From: Pseudopithomyces maydicus
Taxonomy: Eukaryota; Ascomycota; Dothideomycetes; Pleosporales; Didymosphaeriaceae
DNA length: 64,000 bases
Direction: 5' to 3'
NCBI GenBank assembly: GCA_026873275.1
Contig: JANTUC010000013.1
Span: forward strand, 620,001 to 684,000
The first letter of the stretch is position 1. Each line of letters begins with the position of its first letter. The notes under the pieces are model-generated. The model had not been told where the DNA came from, made no database searches, and saw only the letters and a program-made list of their open reading frames with translations. Positions 1-11,281 of this stretch are shown piece by piece. The translations under genes and the position numbers were made by a program.

Positions 1-690
1 AGCTGTTGAAGCTCTCTTATCTCTCTTATGATGTCAGAATTTCCATCTAAGGATTTATCGCTAGGTTTCAACAGCTTTTCAATTTCTCCTATGCGATTTG
101 TACAAGTTATACGCTGAGAAAGATTAATGGTGCTGATAAATAATTGGAAAAAAATGAAACTTACTAAAGCATATAATCTCTGCTTCTCATTCTCGTCTCC
201 AGGTTGTGATATAACCTGCTGTAACAGCATCAACACCTCCATATATGCCTCCACAGCACCTTCATAGTTTTGCAGTTTGTCCAGCGAGACTGCTTCATTT
301 GCCCCCTGCAGTGCGCTTGAAAGTAGGGCCTTCTTGTAGCTGTCCTCCCTCTTTTCTGTGCTCGCAACATTTATCTCAGTCTCCGTGGTAGTATGATAGC
401 CAAATTCACTCTTTGGACTCAAAAGGGCAACTTCTTGTTCCACGAGTTTCCCCAGTCCCATATCCATGCACTAAAGTAAATCAGCACAATACAAAGGAAT
501 GCGAATGTCTGAAGAAGACGCTTACTTTCTGCTCAGCCCATTCCCAACCTACACCAAGTTTTTCGCTCACCATCTTCCACATCTCTGATCGCGCTTCTTT
601 ATAGGTTTCCGCCAACCTATCAGACGGAAAAGGGGGTTCAGTTTGCAGTCCTGCGCGACGACTTAGGCGTATTCGAATTCTAGGTGACAT
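1..690 (-). CDS. MIT-domain protein, 5' part (3' end lies outside the window)
   Basis: Partial gene. Exons 526-690, 165-470 and 1-113; introns 471-525 (55 nt, GTAAGC...TTTAG with a TGCTGAT branch-like site) and 114-164 (51 nt, GTAAGT...TCTCAG). The start is the ATG at 690. The first ~50 residues resemble a Myb/SANT-like segment, with a spaced-Trp motif (MWKMVSEKLGVGWEWAEQKC). The second exon holds an MIT-like helical hairpin (SSALQGANEAVSLDKLQNYE, then AVEAYMEVLMLLQQV), continued after intron 2 by a helix containing NRIGEIEKLLKP. MIT domains bind microtubules or ESCRT-III/Vps4-type partners; fungal proteins joining a Myb-like N terminus to an MIT domain are known but poorly characterised. Role here is inferred from domain shape only. 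The C terminus cannot be judged. Confidence 0.75.
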
Positions 691-2443
691 TTTCGCCACC
701 CCATCAATCCTCTGGCAGCGTCAGAAAAGGCCTCTGGGGGTTGGCTGTGTGTTCGAGACTTATACACAGTGGCGATCGAGAACCAGAACACAAAACGAAG
801 GCAATGAACCAGATAGACTAGTGCTCAGAAACCGCAAACTCGCTTTAGTCATTGTCTGACCGGCTGGCCATGATTATATGCCTAAGCGCCAACGAGGCTG
901 AGCGCCAGCGCATATCTCACGAAGTGCAAGGGTACTTGGTATGTACTGACGGAAGCAACGCACCAATCAAACGCGAGCAGCATTGTGAATACGACAACTA
1001 CAAATCCAAATTCAAGACGGCATGGAACAGCCGCAATCTCTATAATCCGGTCCTGCTAATCATTGCGTCAACCAATCGACCGCCGCTAAGCTACGATGAA
1101 GATAGGAGTGCAAGTCCCAAGATTTTCCTAATACTTACGCTTGTCCTTTCTATACCCTTACTTCTCTACATGTCCATTTATGCTGAGCACCTTAAACTGA
1201 CCATCTATCCAATCGATAAAGCTTTCTACCCTATGATTGATTGTGTCCACTTTCTTGTATTTACTACATCATTTTAGCACATCTTTCTAATATATATACA
1301 CATTTTAACTATTTTGACTTTAGACGGTGTCTAGTGTTCACGAGAACTGTTCATGTCCGTACTTAAAACGATGATTAAAAGACTGAAAGTCGATAAAGCT
1401 AACACCAGATTCATTCATACTACTATCACACCGGGCATCAACACTCCACCTCAATAACTATTGCCCTAGCAATTGCGCCCATGTAACCTTAGCAGGAACA
1501 GAAAGAAACCCCAATCGAAATCGCAAAATACATATGCATGTATATCTAATACATATCTGTATGGTAGATACCCGACATTTAACACAACTTCCCCCATTCA
1601 TCACCAGTGGTTCTGAAATCGAATGTCTACCACTACTACCTTCCCGTGTGCCAACATGCTAACTAATATGCCATAATTTTAATTGCTATTTCTATCCACA
1701 CCTTTGATCCTCCGTAATAAACCATCCCATCTGACGCTGGTCCATTCACTACACTTGCGCACATTCATCACCACAATAATCAGCATCACAGAAGAGACAT
1801 CATTCCAACAAATTGTAACAAAAGCAGGGGAAAAATCATCATCCCTCATGTCATTACATCGCTCAATCAATCAGTCTACTTGCAACCCCACACCCCCCAC
1901 CCGCGCGCGTGCATGCAAACAAACAACCAAAGCAAACAAGCCAAGCAGACATACATTCATCAACCCATCAATCCCAACGTGCATGCGTGCTATCATTTCA
2001 CATTCCCAGTCATCCATCCACCCATCATACCAAACCAATACGTGTCATGCCAATCTTTCTTTGATTCCGTGCCCCCAAAAAGATTTGGGTCGGCGTCGGA
2101 GACGAAACTTCCAATTTCAGGAAAAAGGGAGGAACCAAGACACTTTTTTTCCCCACCGCGACAAAAAACCACGCATACAAACGCGTTCGTGTCCGTGAGT
2201 GGGCGAGAGATAGAGAGAGAGAGAAGGGGGTATAATGCCGCAAGCCTATCATTACGATGCGGGGAAAAAGGGAATTCAAACATCGGAGACGGAAACGGAG
2301 GAAAAAACTCAAAACAGGACAAGCTCTGGTTTACAATCTGGAAAAAACGGCGGGGAGCTTTCGTTATGACCCGCGGAATGAGACGGAGACGGAGAGAGGA
2401 GAGGCGTTTCAAAGTTTCAAAAGGGCGACATCAAGTCGAACGA
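691..2443. other. Intergenic, 1.75 kb, no supported gene
   Basis: Lies between the start of the MIT-domain gene and the stop of the coiled-coil gene. ORFs at 852-1277 and 1683-2198 lack family resemblance and good starts. From about 1870 the strand is rich in CA and pyrimidine tracts, and 2204-2226 is a GA-repeat. The part next to 2444 is probably 3' UTR of the coiled-coil gene. Confidence 0.6.
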
Positions 2444-5400
2444 CTAGTTCTTCTTGCCCTTCTTCTTCTTGTTCTTCTTGCCAGGCGTCTTGGGGGACGC
2501 AGCGTCGGCATCTCCCTCTGCATCGGGGGCCTCCTCGGTGATGGGCGTCGCGGGGACGGAGTCCTCGCCGGCAGCAGGGGTGGCTTCCTCCGTAGTGGCC
2601 TCGGCCTCCTTAGCTGCATCCTCGGTGGCAGCAGGAGCAGCGCCTCCGTTCTCCTTGGGCTTTTCCTCTTCAGCGGCGGCGGGAGCCTCTTCCTTGGGAG
2701 CCTCCTCGGCAGCAGCAGGGGCCGCTTCCTTGGGGGCTTCGCTGGCAGCCTTGAGCGCAGCATCCAACTTGGTCTGGATCTCGTCCTTCTCGGCGATGGC
2801 CTTCTGGAGTTGCTCCTCTGCGGTGCTGGCCTTGGTCTCGGCCTCCTTGACGGAGGCCAGGGCATCCTCGGCGCGCTTCTCAGCCTCCTCAGACTTCTTG
2901 GTGAGTTCCTCGACCGATGCCTTGGTGTCGGCCAGAGCCTTCTCTGCGGTCTCCTGGGCCTGGGCAGATGACGAGCCATCCTCCTTCGATTTGGCGAGGT
3001 TGGCCTCAAGCTCGGCCACGGCCTTGGTTTGCTCCTCCTTAACCGATTCAAGGGTCTTCTTGAGCTCCTCCAACTCGGTGGCGGCGGTGGTCTGTGCAGA
3101 GGTGGCATCCTCAGCAGACTTGCGCGAAGTCTCAAGATCGCCGGTCAAGGTCTCGACCTGCTTCTGGAGTTCAGCGAGCTTGGAGTCGGATGCCTCCGAA
3201 GCAGTCGAGAGCTTGCCCTCAAGCTCGGCGTTAGCCTTCTTGAGCGCCTCAACCTCTTCGCCGGCCTTCTCAGAAGCGGTGACCTTCTCCTGAAGAGCCT
3301 TAACTTCCTCGCTGCTCTTCTCGGCACCCTCGGTAGCCTCCTTGAGCTTGCTGGAGAGCTCATCACGCTCCGACTGCACAAGGTTCAGGTCTGCGGTGGC
3401 CTTCTCGCTGCTTTCGCTGAGGGTCTTGACCTTCTCCTCGAGTTCGGTCTTAGTGGCCTACAATATTTGTTAGTAAACTGCACGAATGGAATTTTCAGGG
3501 GCGGGAAAACATACCTCAACAGCCTGGAGGTCCTTCACCTGAGCTTCCAACTCGGCAACCTTGGCCTCGTGTGCCTTGGCAGCCTCAAGTTGCTCCTCGA
3601 GCTCCTTGGTCTTGGTCTGGTGGCCAGAAGCCTCCTCCTGGGCGGTAGTCAACTGGCTCTTGGTGGCTTCATGAGCGGTGTTGGCTTCCTCCAACTGGGT
3701 CTTCAAGCCGGCAACGGCACCAGCCTCCTCCTTAGCGGTGGCCAGATCCTTCTCAAGGGTCGACAGGGCATCCTGGTGGCCTTGCTTGGTGGTCTCGTGT
3801 GCGGCATTGGCCTCCTCGAGCTGAGTCTTGAGGGCGGTGACCTCGGTGGTAAGTGTAGCGTGGCTGTCCTCAGACGACTTTGCAGCAGCTGAGTTCTCGT
3901 CAACCTGTGCCTGGAGAGTCTCCACCTCCTTTGTCTTTGCAGCCAACTGCTCGGAAAGCTCGTCAACCTTGGCACCCGACTCCTTAGCCTGAGTAAGCTC
4001 TGTGCGGATAGACTCAATCTCGCCATCCTTGGCAGCAAGCTTGTCTTCGGCCTCCTTCAACTGTGTTGCAAGAGATTCCTCCTTGGTAGCGAGGTCCTTC
4101 TTGAGCGACTCAACCTCGTCGGCGGAAGACTTCAGCGATGCCTCGATTTCGGAAAGCTTGGTCTGCTTGGACTCAGCATCAGACTGCGCGGCAGCCAGAG
4201 AGGCCTCCAACTCCTTGATCTTAGTAGAAAGACCCTCAGAATCGCCACGGGCAGCCTCAGCAGATTCAAGATCAGATCGAGCCTTGGTAAGCTCCTCGTC
4301 CTTAGCGGCGACAGAGGCTTCCAGCTCGCTCACCTTAGCGGTCAAAGTCTCGAGCTTGCCCTTGGCCTCCTCAGCCTCAGTGCGGGCTGACTCAACCTGG
4401 GACTCAACGCTGGCGATCTTCTCCTCTGCCTCTGTGAGCTTCTTCTGGAGCTCTTCGGCGTTGGAAGCAGCACTAGTCTTGTCGGCCTCCAAAGCAGAGA
4501 TCTTGCTCTCCAACTCGGACTTCTCTTCGGCAAGAGCCTTCTTCTCAGACTCCAGAGCACTGATCTTGGTCGCTAGCTCAGCAGCGTCACCCTTGGAGTT
4601 CTCCGCAGTCTTCAGCTGCTCCTCCAACTCAGTAACACGGGCCTGGTGGCTCTCGAGCTCCTTGCGAGTCGCATCGTGCTCGCTGGTGGCAGTGGCAAGC
4701 TTGGTGGCCTGAACAAGGGATATTAGTAACTGCTAGGTGGGGCGAAAGATGTTTTGGCAGGGGAACCATGTTTACATACCTCGTCCTTCTTGGTCGACTC
4801 CAGCTGCTCTTCCAACTCAGAGACACGTGCCTGGTGGGTCTGAAGCTCAGCGCGAGTAGCCTCGTGAGCCTCGGTGGCGGTAGAAAGCTCCTTAGCCTTG
4901 CCGGCGGCATCCTCCTTCGCAGAGTCCAGAGCCTTGAGCTGCTCTTCCAGCTCAGTAACGCGGGTCTGGAGCTCAGTGCGGGCAGTCTCGTGCGATTCGG
5001 TGGCGGTTGCAAGCTCTTGAGTCTTGTCGGCAGCCTCCTTCTTTGCTGCCTCGAGTTCGGCAAGCTTAGATGTGAGAGCCTCTTCCTTCTCTGCCACAGA
5101 CTTCTGCAGCTGAGAGATCTCACCAGAGACGTCGCCCTTGGAGGACTCGAGTGTGGCAATGGACTAACTGGTCAGTAAATGTTTTTACCCATCGTCCCGA
5201 CGCAAGCATTGGAATGCTGTGGTGTCAACTTACGGCTTCAAGCTCAGCAACGCGAGACTTGTGTCCTTCGCTCTCAACACCACGAGCGTCATGCTCCTCC
5301 TGCAGCTTAGTGTACTCCTGGTCTTTTGAGGAAAGCTTTCCGGTGGTCTCAGTGTGGCTGGACTTCTCGGACTCCAGCTCTTGACGGAGGGTAGAAAGCT

Positions 5401-7052
5401 GACTGTCCAAGTCCTCCTTGGCCTTGTTGAGGGACTCCACGGCCTCGTTCTTCTCGGAAGTGAGGGTAGCGATGATAGCCTCCTTGGCCTCCAGCTCGGA
5501 CTTGGGGATAAGAGAACCGTGCTCAGACTTCAACTGTGCAATGATCTCGTCCTTGCTTTCGACTTCGCTCTTCGGGACGAGGCTGCCCTTCTCCTCCTCG
5601 AGGGAGGCGTTCTGGGCACGGAGCTGCTCGAGCTCAGTATTGGCCTAGAGGAAACATGGTCAGTCATCTTTTTCGATTTCCGGGATCATAATCGAGCATA
5701 CCTTGGCAAGCGACTCCTCGGCGGCAGTCTTGTCCGCAGACAGAGCTGCGATATCGCTGTCCTTGGCCTCGACCTGACCGTTGGGCACGGCGTCGCCCTT
5801 CTGGGAGTTGAGGCTGGCGATCTCGCTCTCGAGAGCCTTGACACGCTCCTGCAGCTCCTTGATCTGCTCCTTCAGCTCTGCCTCACGGGCATCACGCTCG
5901 GCGATCTTGGTGGCAAACTCCTGCTCGCACTCCTCGACAACGGTATGGCGTTCCTTGGCCTTGGCCTCGCGGACTTGCTGGACGACAATGCTGACCATGT
6001 GCTCCTCCAAGTCCTTCTTGTCCTGCTGGAGCGTGGCCTCGCGCTCTTCGAAGTCCTGCTCCTTGACCTTGTACTCTCCTTCAATGCCGGCGATTGTGTC
6101 GTCCTGGCGCTTGACGGTGTTGTGTGCCTCGGTCAGCTCATTCTGGGTCCTCTCGAGCTTCTTGCGGAGCTTCTCTAACTGGACGTCGAGCGAGTCGTCG
6201 GCGGAGGGCGAGGGGGCTCGCTGGGAACTGTGGGCAGTGCTATGAGTAAAGACGAAAGATAAAAATGGCAGGAGGGGCTCCGGAAAGGGAAGCCACGAGG
6301 CTGGACATGGACTTACCAATCTCTGCGTCGTTGCCGCCAACAAGACGAACCGAAGCGTCCTGGGCAGGTGTCTGCGGCGGGGTGTCGACGCCAACATCGC
6401 GGTCGTCGTTCTTCGTGCTCTTCACAGCCTCGACGTTGGCCTCTGTGACGACGGGCGATGTGGGCGACGGCGGCTCCTGCGGGGTGACCCCGCCGAAAAA
6501 GTAGTTGTAGGCCCTCCTCATGCTGCTCGTGCGTTTGGGGAGCTTGGGACGGGTCGAGTTGGTGGACTTGCGTCCTCTGCGTTCTTCCTGCTGCTGCTGC
6601 TCGGGAAGGACCGTCACCGGGGTGATGGTGTCGTTGCTCTTGTCCCGTCGGTGACTCGGTTGGCGGGAGAGGAGCTTGCGGCCGAATTTCTGAGACCCCG
6701 CGTTGAGGTCGGCGAGGATCTGCTTCTGCTCCTTATTGGAGACACTGCAAGTGGGGGTTGGTCAGTCGATTGGAAGCTATGGTCTGGTGGGAGCTCGGGG
6801 TGTGGGTAAACAAACGACAACACCACACCGCCTGTTGGTGGCAGGTGCTAGTTCGAGGAAGGTGCAGAGCAATTGGCTGCCGAGGTTGAAAATAGATCCA
6901 GCCTCTAGGCAGAAGCGTGCTTACCGGAGCCAAAAGTGGTGGGATACAGTAGCTATGGAGCGAGGTGGAAAGCTCAAGCGTGTAGGGAAAAAATATGCTA
7001 AGAGAGATTGGACTTACTCGTAGCTCGACCGACTCCTGCCAAAGCTCGGCAT
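2444..7052 (-). CDS. Large coiled-coil protein with Lys-rich C terminus
   Basis: Seven exons: 7018-7052, 6317-6744, 5702-6239, 5234-5644, 4780-5163, 3515-4708, 2444-3457, giving about 1334 aa. The start ATG (7052) opens MPSFGRSRSSY, and exon 2 continues with VSNKEQKQILADLN. Four of the six introns are phase 0. Residues ~170-1235 are an almost unbroken heptad-type coiled coil with recurring blocks such as ELEAQVKDL and ELEEQLK; a low-complexity Ala/Glu/Pro tail follows, ending in KKNKKKKGKKN. Joining exon 2 to exon 3 at the natural splice pair (intron 6240-6316, 77 nt) shifts the frame unless the G5 run at 6212-6216 has lost one base; a weaker acceptor at 6175 would keep frame but drop ~20 codons. 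Similar fungal proteins are annotated only as coiled-coil or M-protein-repeat proteins. A scaffold or tether is plausible; no function is claimed. Confidence 0.85.
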
Positions 7053-8847
7053 GGTGATTTGCAGCTCAGCACTGATAGCGACTGCACTACTAGCGTATCA
7101 AATTTTCTTCCAGATCTTCCTAAGCGGGAGCGCGAGCACAGCGTACGTATTGGCCTTTATGTACGGGGCATAAACGCCGTGTACGTGCAGTTAGAGCGAT
7201 GCGCCGGGGTGCCAATCAAGAGCTTTGACGTGGCACAACTCCGGCCGACGGAAGCGTGCAAAGATCAGACAATGCAGGTGCTCGTGACGATGATGGGATA
7301 GGGCGGTCTACAGCGGATGCCCTTGATTAATAGAAGTGTGGCGGACGTTACAGCGCTTCTGATGGTGACAGCATGCTTGGATGTGCACAAGTCGTTGACA
7401 TGGGAGCTAGCACCATTGTGTTTCCAATCGAGACTCGACTTATGCGTACGAGCCGCCTCAGATGCTACCGAAGCTCACGCTGGCCCTTGGATGTTTCGTC
7501 CCCAAGACTCGAGGCAGCCTCTCGCGCGCGCTCCCAGCCATGGTGAAGCCGGGCGCGTCCCCGCAGGATGCCATCATGTATGGGGGCTACCCCCTTCAGC
7601 CCAATTGCGCTGGCGGCAAGATGTGAACGGCGACAATCCATGCTTGGGAAGCCGGGGGTGGTGATGCGTTGTCGGGGCCCGCAATGTCTGTGCAGATTGG
7701 CGACAGGAAAAAGCGTAGCTCACGAAAGGAGCGGTCAATACAGGGGCCGTAGAGCGATTCATCACATCACAGCCTTGCGCATTGCACCACCACCACCACC
7801 CACCACCAACAACGTCCAACCATGCCATTGTCAAATTGCCGACCCTCCATCATCGTCACCGCTACGTGGAGGAGCCATGAAGAGCCTGGCAGCCCTCACC
7901 GTCTAGCCCGTGCCTGACAAATGCCGACCGACTGCCAACTGGCACTGCAGGGGACCGTGTTCGGACCCTGCATACCCGCCCGCCGCGACGGTAAAAATTC
8001 GCGTGCTCGTCACGCTCTCGTGAGCTGCCGCCACAGCTCCACAACGTCATGCAGACGCCGCACCGCGGCCAGGGCGTGCCGACTCACGCAAGAGTTCGCA
8101 GCATGCAAACTCTTCGTTGACCTGGTGAATCGCGCGAAGCTCAGCGCAATTGATGGCACTGCCTTCAGATCTACCTACCTGCCAACTTTCGCCAGCAGGC
8201 AGCAAAACTCTGCATCGCACCGTCACTGCAAACATGACATGTGAACGCCGTCCAGCCTGCGATGATGCCTCCTCAGGAGGCAGTGTCTGAGGTAGACTTC
8301 TATCGCCAGCATCATCATAATAGACTCAAGAACCCCTGGATCTTGGTCTGGACAGGCCATGATCGGTATATTCTGTCAGGTAAGCTACTCCTTGCTTCTA
8401 TTCACTCCGCGATGATTATATATTTTTAACCCTGAGATCCTTCGGTGAGGATCAAAACACGCAACACTCTAATTTTTTCATGAGCACATTGTTATTTTTG
8501 TTTTCAAAGCACCTTTATCTGTTGGACAACAGCTAACAATGCTTTCAGAATATCTCATCAGGCTTAAATCATCGCCATCCTCGGCCAATGATGCGTTTTG
8601 GCTATGACTCTCGTACCTTGCATCGTGATGAAAAATGATTGAATGATATGTGACAATTAGCAAACGATTCTCGACTTGCGCGGTATTCATGTATGTAGAT
8701 AGATTCATTTCGTGAAGACAAACTGTGCATTACGGGGTATACATCGACGCCAGCCAATTCCCAGAACCCATCTCATCGTCAAAAATCCAGAACCAACGCC
8801 TCCCAACCCAAACCCATCATGTCCATCCTCATGCTAATACCCAGTAT
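7053..8847. other. Intergenic, 1.8 kb, no supported gene
   Basis: Upstream of the coiled-coil gene and downstream of the Spc24 stop. Only short ORFs in competing frames, none with a recognisable protein. It should contain the coiled-coil promoter near 7053. A CAC trinucleotide tract lies at about 7786-7806. Confidence 0.55.
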
Positions 8848-9489
8848 CTACATAGTCCTCCAGAAGTAATTCGTGTAAAAGTTCCGCGAAAACTTGGGGT
8901 CAATGTTGACAACGTGCACATCGCCCTTGGCCGCGTTTCGAATGACAGCCTTGTTGTACTGGCCCGCGCTGTCAGCCTCAACATCGACGCCGAGCGAGCG
9001 ATACACCTTGAGCTTGAGCACGGTGGCATCCTCCTCGGGGGCCTTCTCCTCTCGCCACCTTCCACGCCCTCGGCTTCCAGCTCGCTCAGCACGCCGCCCA
9101 GTCTGCTGAGCTCGCCCTCTAGCCGCTCGCCCTCCATCTCCAAATCGCTTGCTTGCTTCGCGATCTTGAACTTCTCGGTGTCGAGCCGCAGGATTTCAGA
9201 GGCGTGGGTAGTCGGGTTGTGTTGGGAGAGGGTGTGGGCGTGGTTCGATGCGAGTGTTTGGTGGTTGCGGCCCAGGCGCGTGAGTGTGCCCTGAAGAGAG
9301 GAAATGTGTTGTTGGCGGAAGGATGACAGGGTGGAGAGTGAGTCGGAGATGCGGAGGAGAGAGGAGCGGTCGCTGTCGAGCTTGAAGTGGGATGTGCATT
9401 GCGCGATGAGCTGGATGCGATGGTTAGTTACTGAATGGTCGTATGGAGGGATCAGAGCGTACAGAAGCGGGGTCCTCGTCGAGAAGCAT
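8848..9489 (-). CDS. spc24: Kinetochore protein Spc24 (Ndc80 complex), apparent one-base frame break
   Basis: Exon 1 9463-9489 encodes MLLDEDPAS, the family's usual N terminus; intron 9411-9462 (52 nt); exon 2 8848-9410. The N-terminal half is a coiled coil ending in the conserved FKIAKQASDLEMEGERLEGE stretch. The C-terminal half carries the globular-domain sequence LKLKVYRSLGVDVEAD, then NKAVIRNAAKGDVHVVNIDP, and ends FYTNYFWRTM. The two halves are in different frames; one extra base in the G5 run at 9037-9041 joins them into 196 aa, the normal length. Spc24 pairs with Spc25 and anchors the Ndc80 complex at the inner kinetochore. As it is essential in yeasts, an assembly error is more likely than a pseudogene. 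It is divergent from Fis1. Confidence 0.93.
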
Positions 9490-9821
9490 GATGACTGATG
9501 TTGGTTGATACTGTTGTCTGAAGACTCAAATAACTTTATACGTTCACTGCTGTCGTGTATTACGGTCGAGTACGTCGTGTGGCAAATGGTTGTCGCGATA
9601 CCGTGGATGGTGTTGACAATCTGTGTTTGTATGGTCCAAGCGTTGCACGGCAACCGCGGGTCGGGCTGCAGCTTCCGCCACATTCGAGGCAGTGGCACGA
9701 GCGTACGTCACAACCAAAAGTCACCAGCACACATTTAGCCCTTGCAGCCTGGACACAGGGTACCACATTGTCGAACTGCGAAAACTCTCAACCACGATTC
9801 CGATAGGGAAACACTGGTAGA
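9490..9821. promoter_or_regulatory. Shared divergent promoter region, spc24/fis1
   Basis: 332 bp between the start codons of two head-to-head genes, so it must hold both promoters and both 5' UTRs. No specific factor site is called. Confidence 0.5.
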
Positions 9822-10390
9822 ATGTCGCCCTCATTACCTTGTGAGTCCTTGCTGGCCCAACAACTTCTGCGCTCCTACTGACACGTGCTAGACGCTGCCG
9901 ACGTCGAGTCGCCTCTCAAACCCGAAGAACTTCAAGTTCTGCGTTCGCAATACGAGAAGGAGGGTGAATATGTAGGCTTACAGACCAAGTTCAACTACGC
10001 CTGGGTAAGCCTGGTCGACCACCATCTGTCCTTTTCGAGCGGGTCCCTAACACCTTGCAGGGTCTGATAAAATCCAACTCGCGCGGCGAGCAACAGGAAG
10101 GCGTGCGCCTCCTCACAGAGATCTTCCGTAACTCCCGCGAACGACGACGAGAATGCCTCTACTACCTCGCCCTCGGTAACTACAAGCTCGGCAACTACGC
10201 CGAAGCGCGGCGGTATAACGAGCTGCTGCTTGATCTCGAGCCGGCGAATCTGCAGGCTGGGAGCTTGAAAGACTTGATAGATGACAAGGTCACGAAGGAG
10301 GGACTCATGGGTGCGGCGGTTGTGGGAGGTATTGCCGTCGCTGCAGGGCTGGTAGGCACATTCTTGCTCAAGTCATCGAGGAGGAGATGA
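9822..10390 (+). CDS. fis1: Mitochondrial/peroxisomal fission protein Fis1
   Basis: Three exons 9822-9840, 9892-10004, 10061-10390; introns of 51 and 56 nt; 153 aa, the standard length. Splicing gives MSPSLPYAADVESPLKPEEL, the typical fungal N terminus. The TPR-like helical bundle includes QYEKEGEYVGLQTKFNYAW and the second repeat ECLYYLALGNYKLGNYAEAR. The C terminus is a tail anchor: one hydrophobic segment at residues ~126-147 (GAAVVGGIAVAAGLVGTFLL) followed by the basic tail KSSRRR, which targets it to the outer mitochondrial and peroxisomal membranes. In yeasts Fis1 recruits the dynamin Dnm1 through Mdv1. All junctions are GT-AG and in frame. Confidence 0.97.
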
Positions 10391-11281
10391 GCTTCCCGAG
10401 TCTTGATCAAGACGGGGTAGTTGGGTGTAGATGAGTTGTGATTCTTTTGTGAAGTTTGCACAGGCGTTGGGGATTCTAGCTTGGCTTGACATTGTATGAT
10501 ATGATGTTTCAAGGCTGAATGACGCATGTATTTTCTGCTTTGGCATGACCACGGGCGGCAAATACATAGACGAACAAATATATTGCCACATGGTCAAACT
10601 CTCTCAGCCTGGAGTTGTTCACATCTCAGGGTTGACGAGCTGGAATTTTGGTGAGTGGTGTGGAGCAGAAACACATGGAAATAAGTGGAAGACGCAGTGA
10701 AGTGATTGAGCCTTGAGCAAACGGTGAAGAGTCACAGCGATACAATCGCGCTACTTAAATACAACAAAGCAGCACACAGGTGCTGGCAACTTGGCGGCGT
10801 ACATCCTTTACCCTTCTTTCTCAGCTTTGTCCCGCGATCCTAGTCAGGAGCGAGCGTAGCGGACTCATCGGCGGACCCTGTGTCGGTAACGAGATCGGCG
10901 GCCGCTGTGAGACAACGTCACTGGCTGAGCTCCCCATTCAAGGAACGAAAAGTCGCCCGAGGCGTTTTGCAGTGACCTCTCCTCGTACTAATCCCCACGC
11001 GACTCGCCCTCTGCCGCCTGCGTCACTTGCGCGTGTCTGGAGCAGCACCAGGCCGCTTTTCCCCCAGTCATAACAAGTAGGCGCATGACAAGTTCTCGAC
11101 CCTGTACCGATACAGCGCATTGGGCTCAGCAGCAACTGCCTCTGCCGCACACATCGCCTGTAAGCAGCTTTCCTCTTTCTTGCAACCGCTCTTGTGTTGA
11201 TTTGGACATACTAGCTATTACCTACATACCTACTGCATACTGCACCTCGGACCTTTCCCCGCCCCAGAATACCCCGCCACC
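10391..11281. other. Intergenic, 0.9 kb
   Basis: Fis1 3' UTR followed by the promoter of the RING gene. No ORF here resembles a protein family. A pyrimidine-rich stretch just before 11282 is typical of fungal 5' leaders. Confidence 0.5.

Noticed and set aside
852..1277. ORF of 141 codons on the plus strand
   Set aside because: It begins at a non-ATG codon, shows no family resemblance or plausible splicing, and lies in an otherwise non-coding gap.
2454..3293. Long plus-strand ORF rich in Ser and Ala
   Set aside because: It is the antisense shadow of the coiled-coil gene; Ala/Glu codon bias on the other strand keeps it open.
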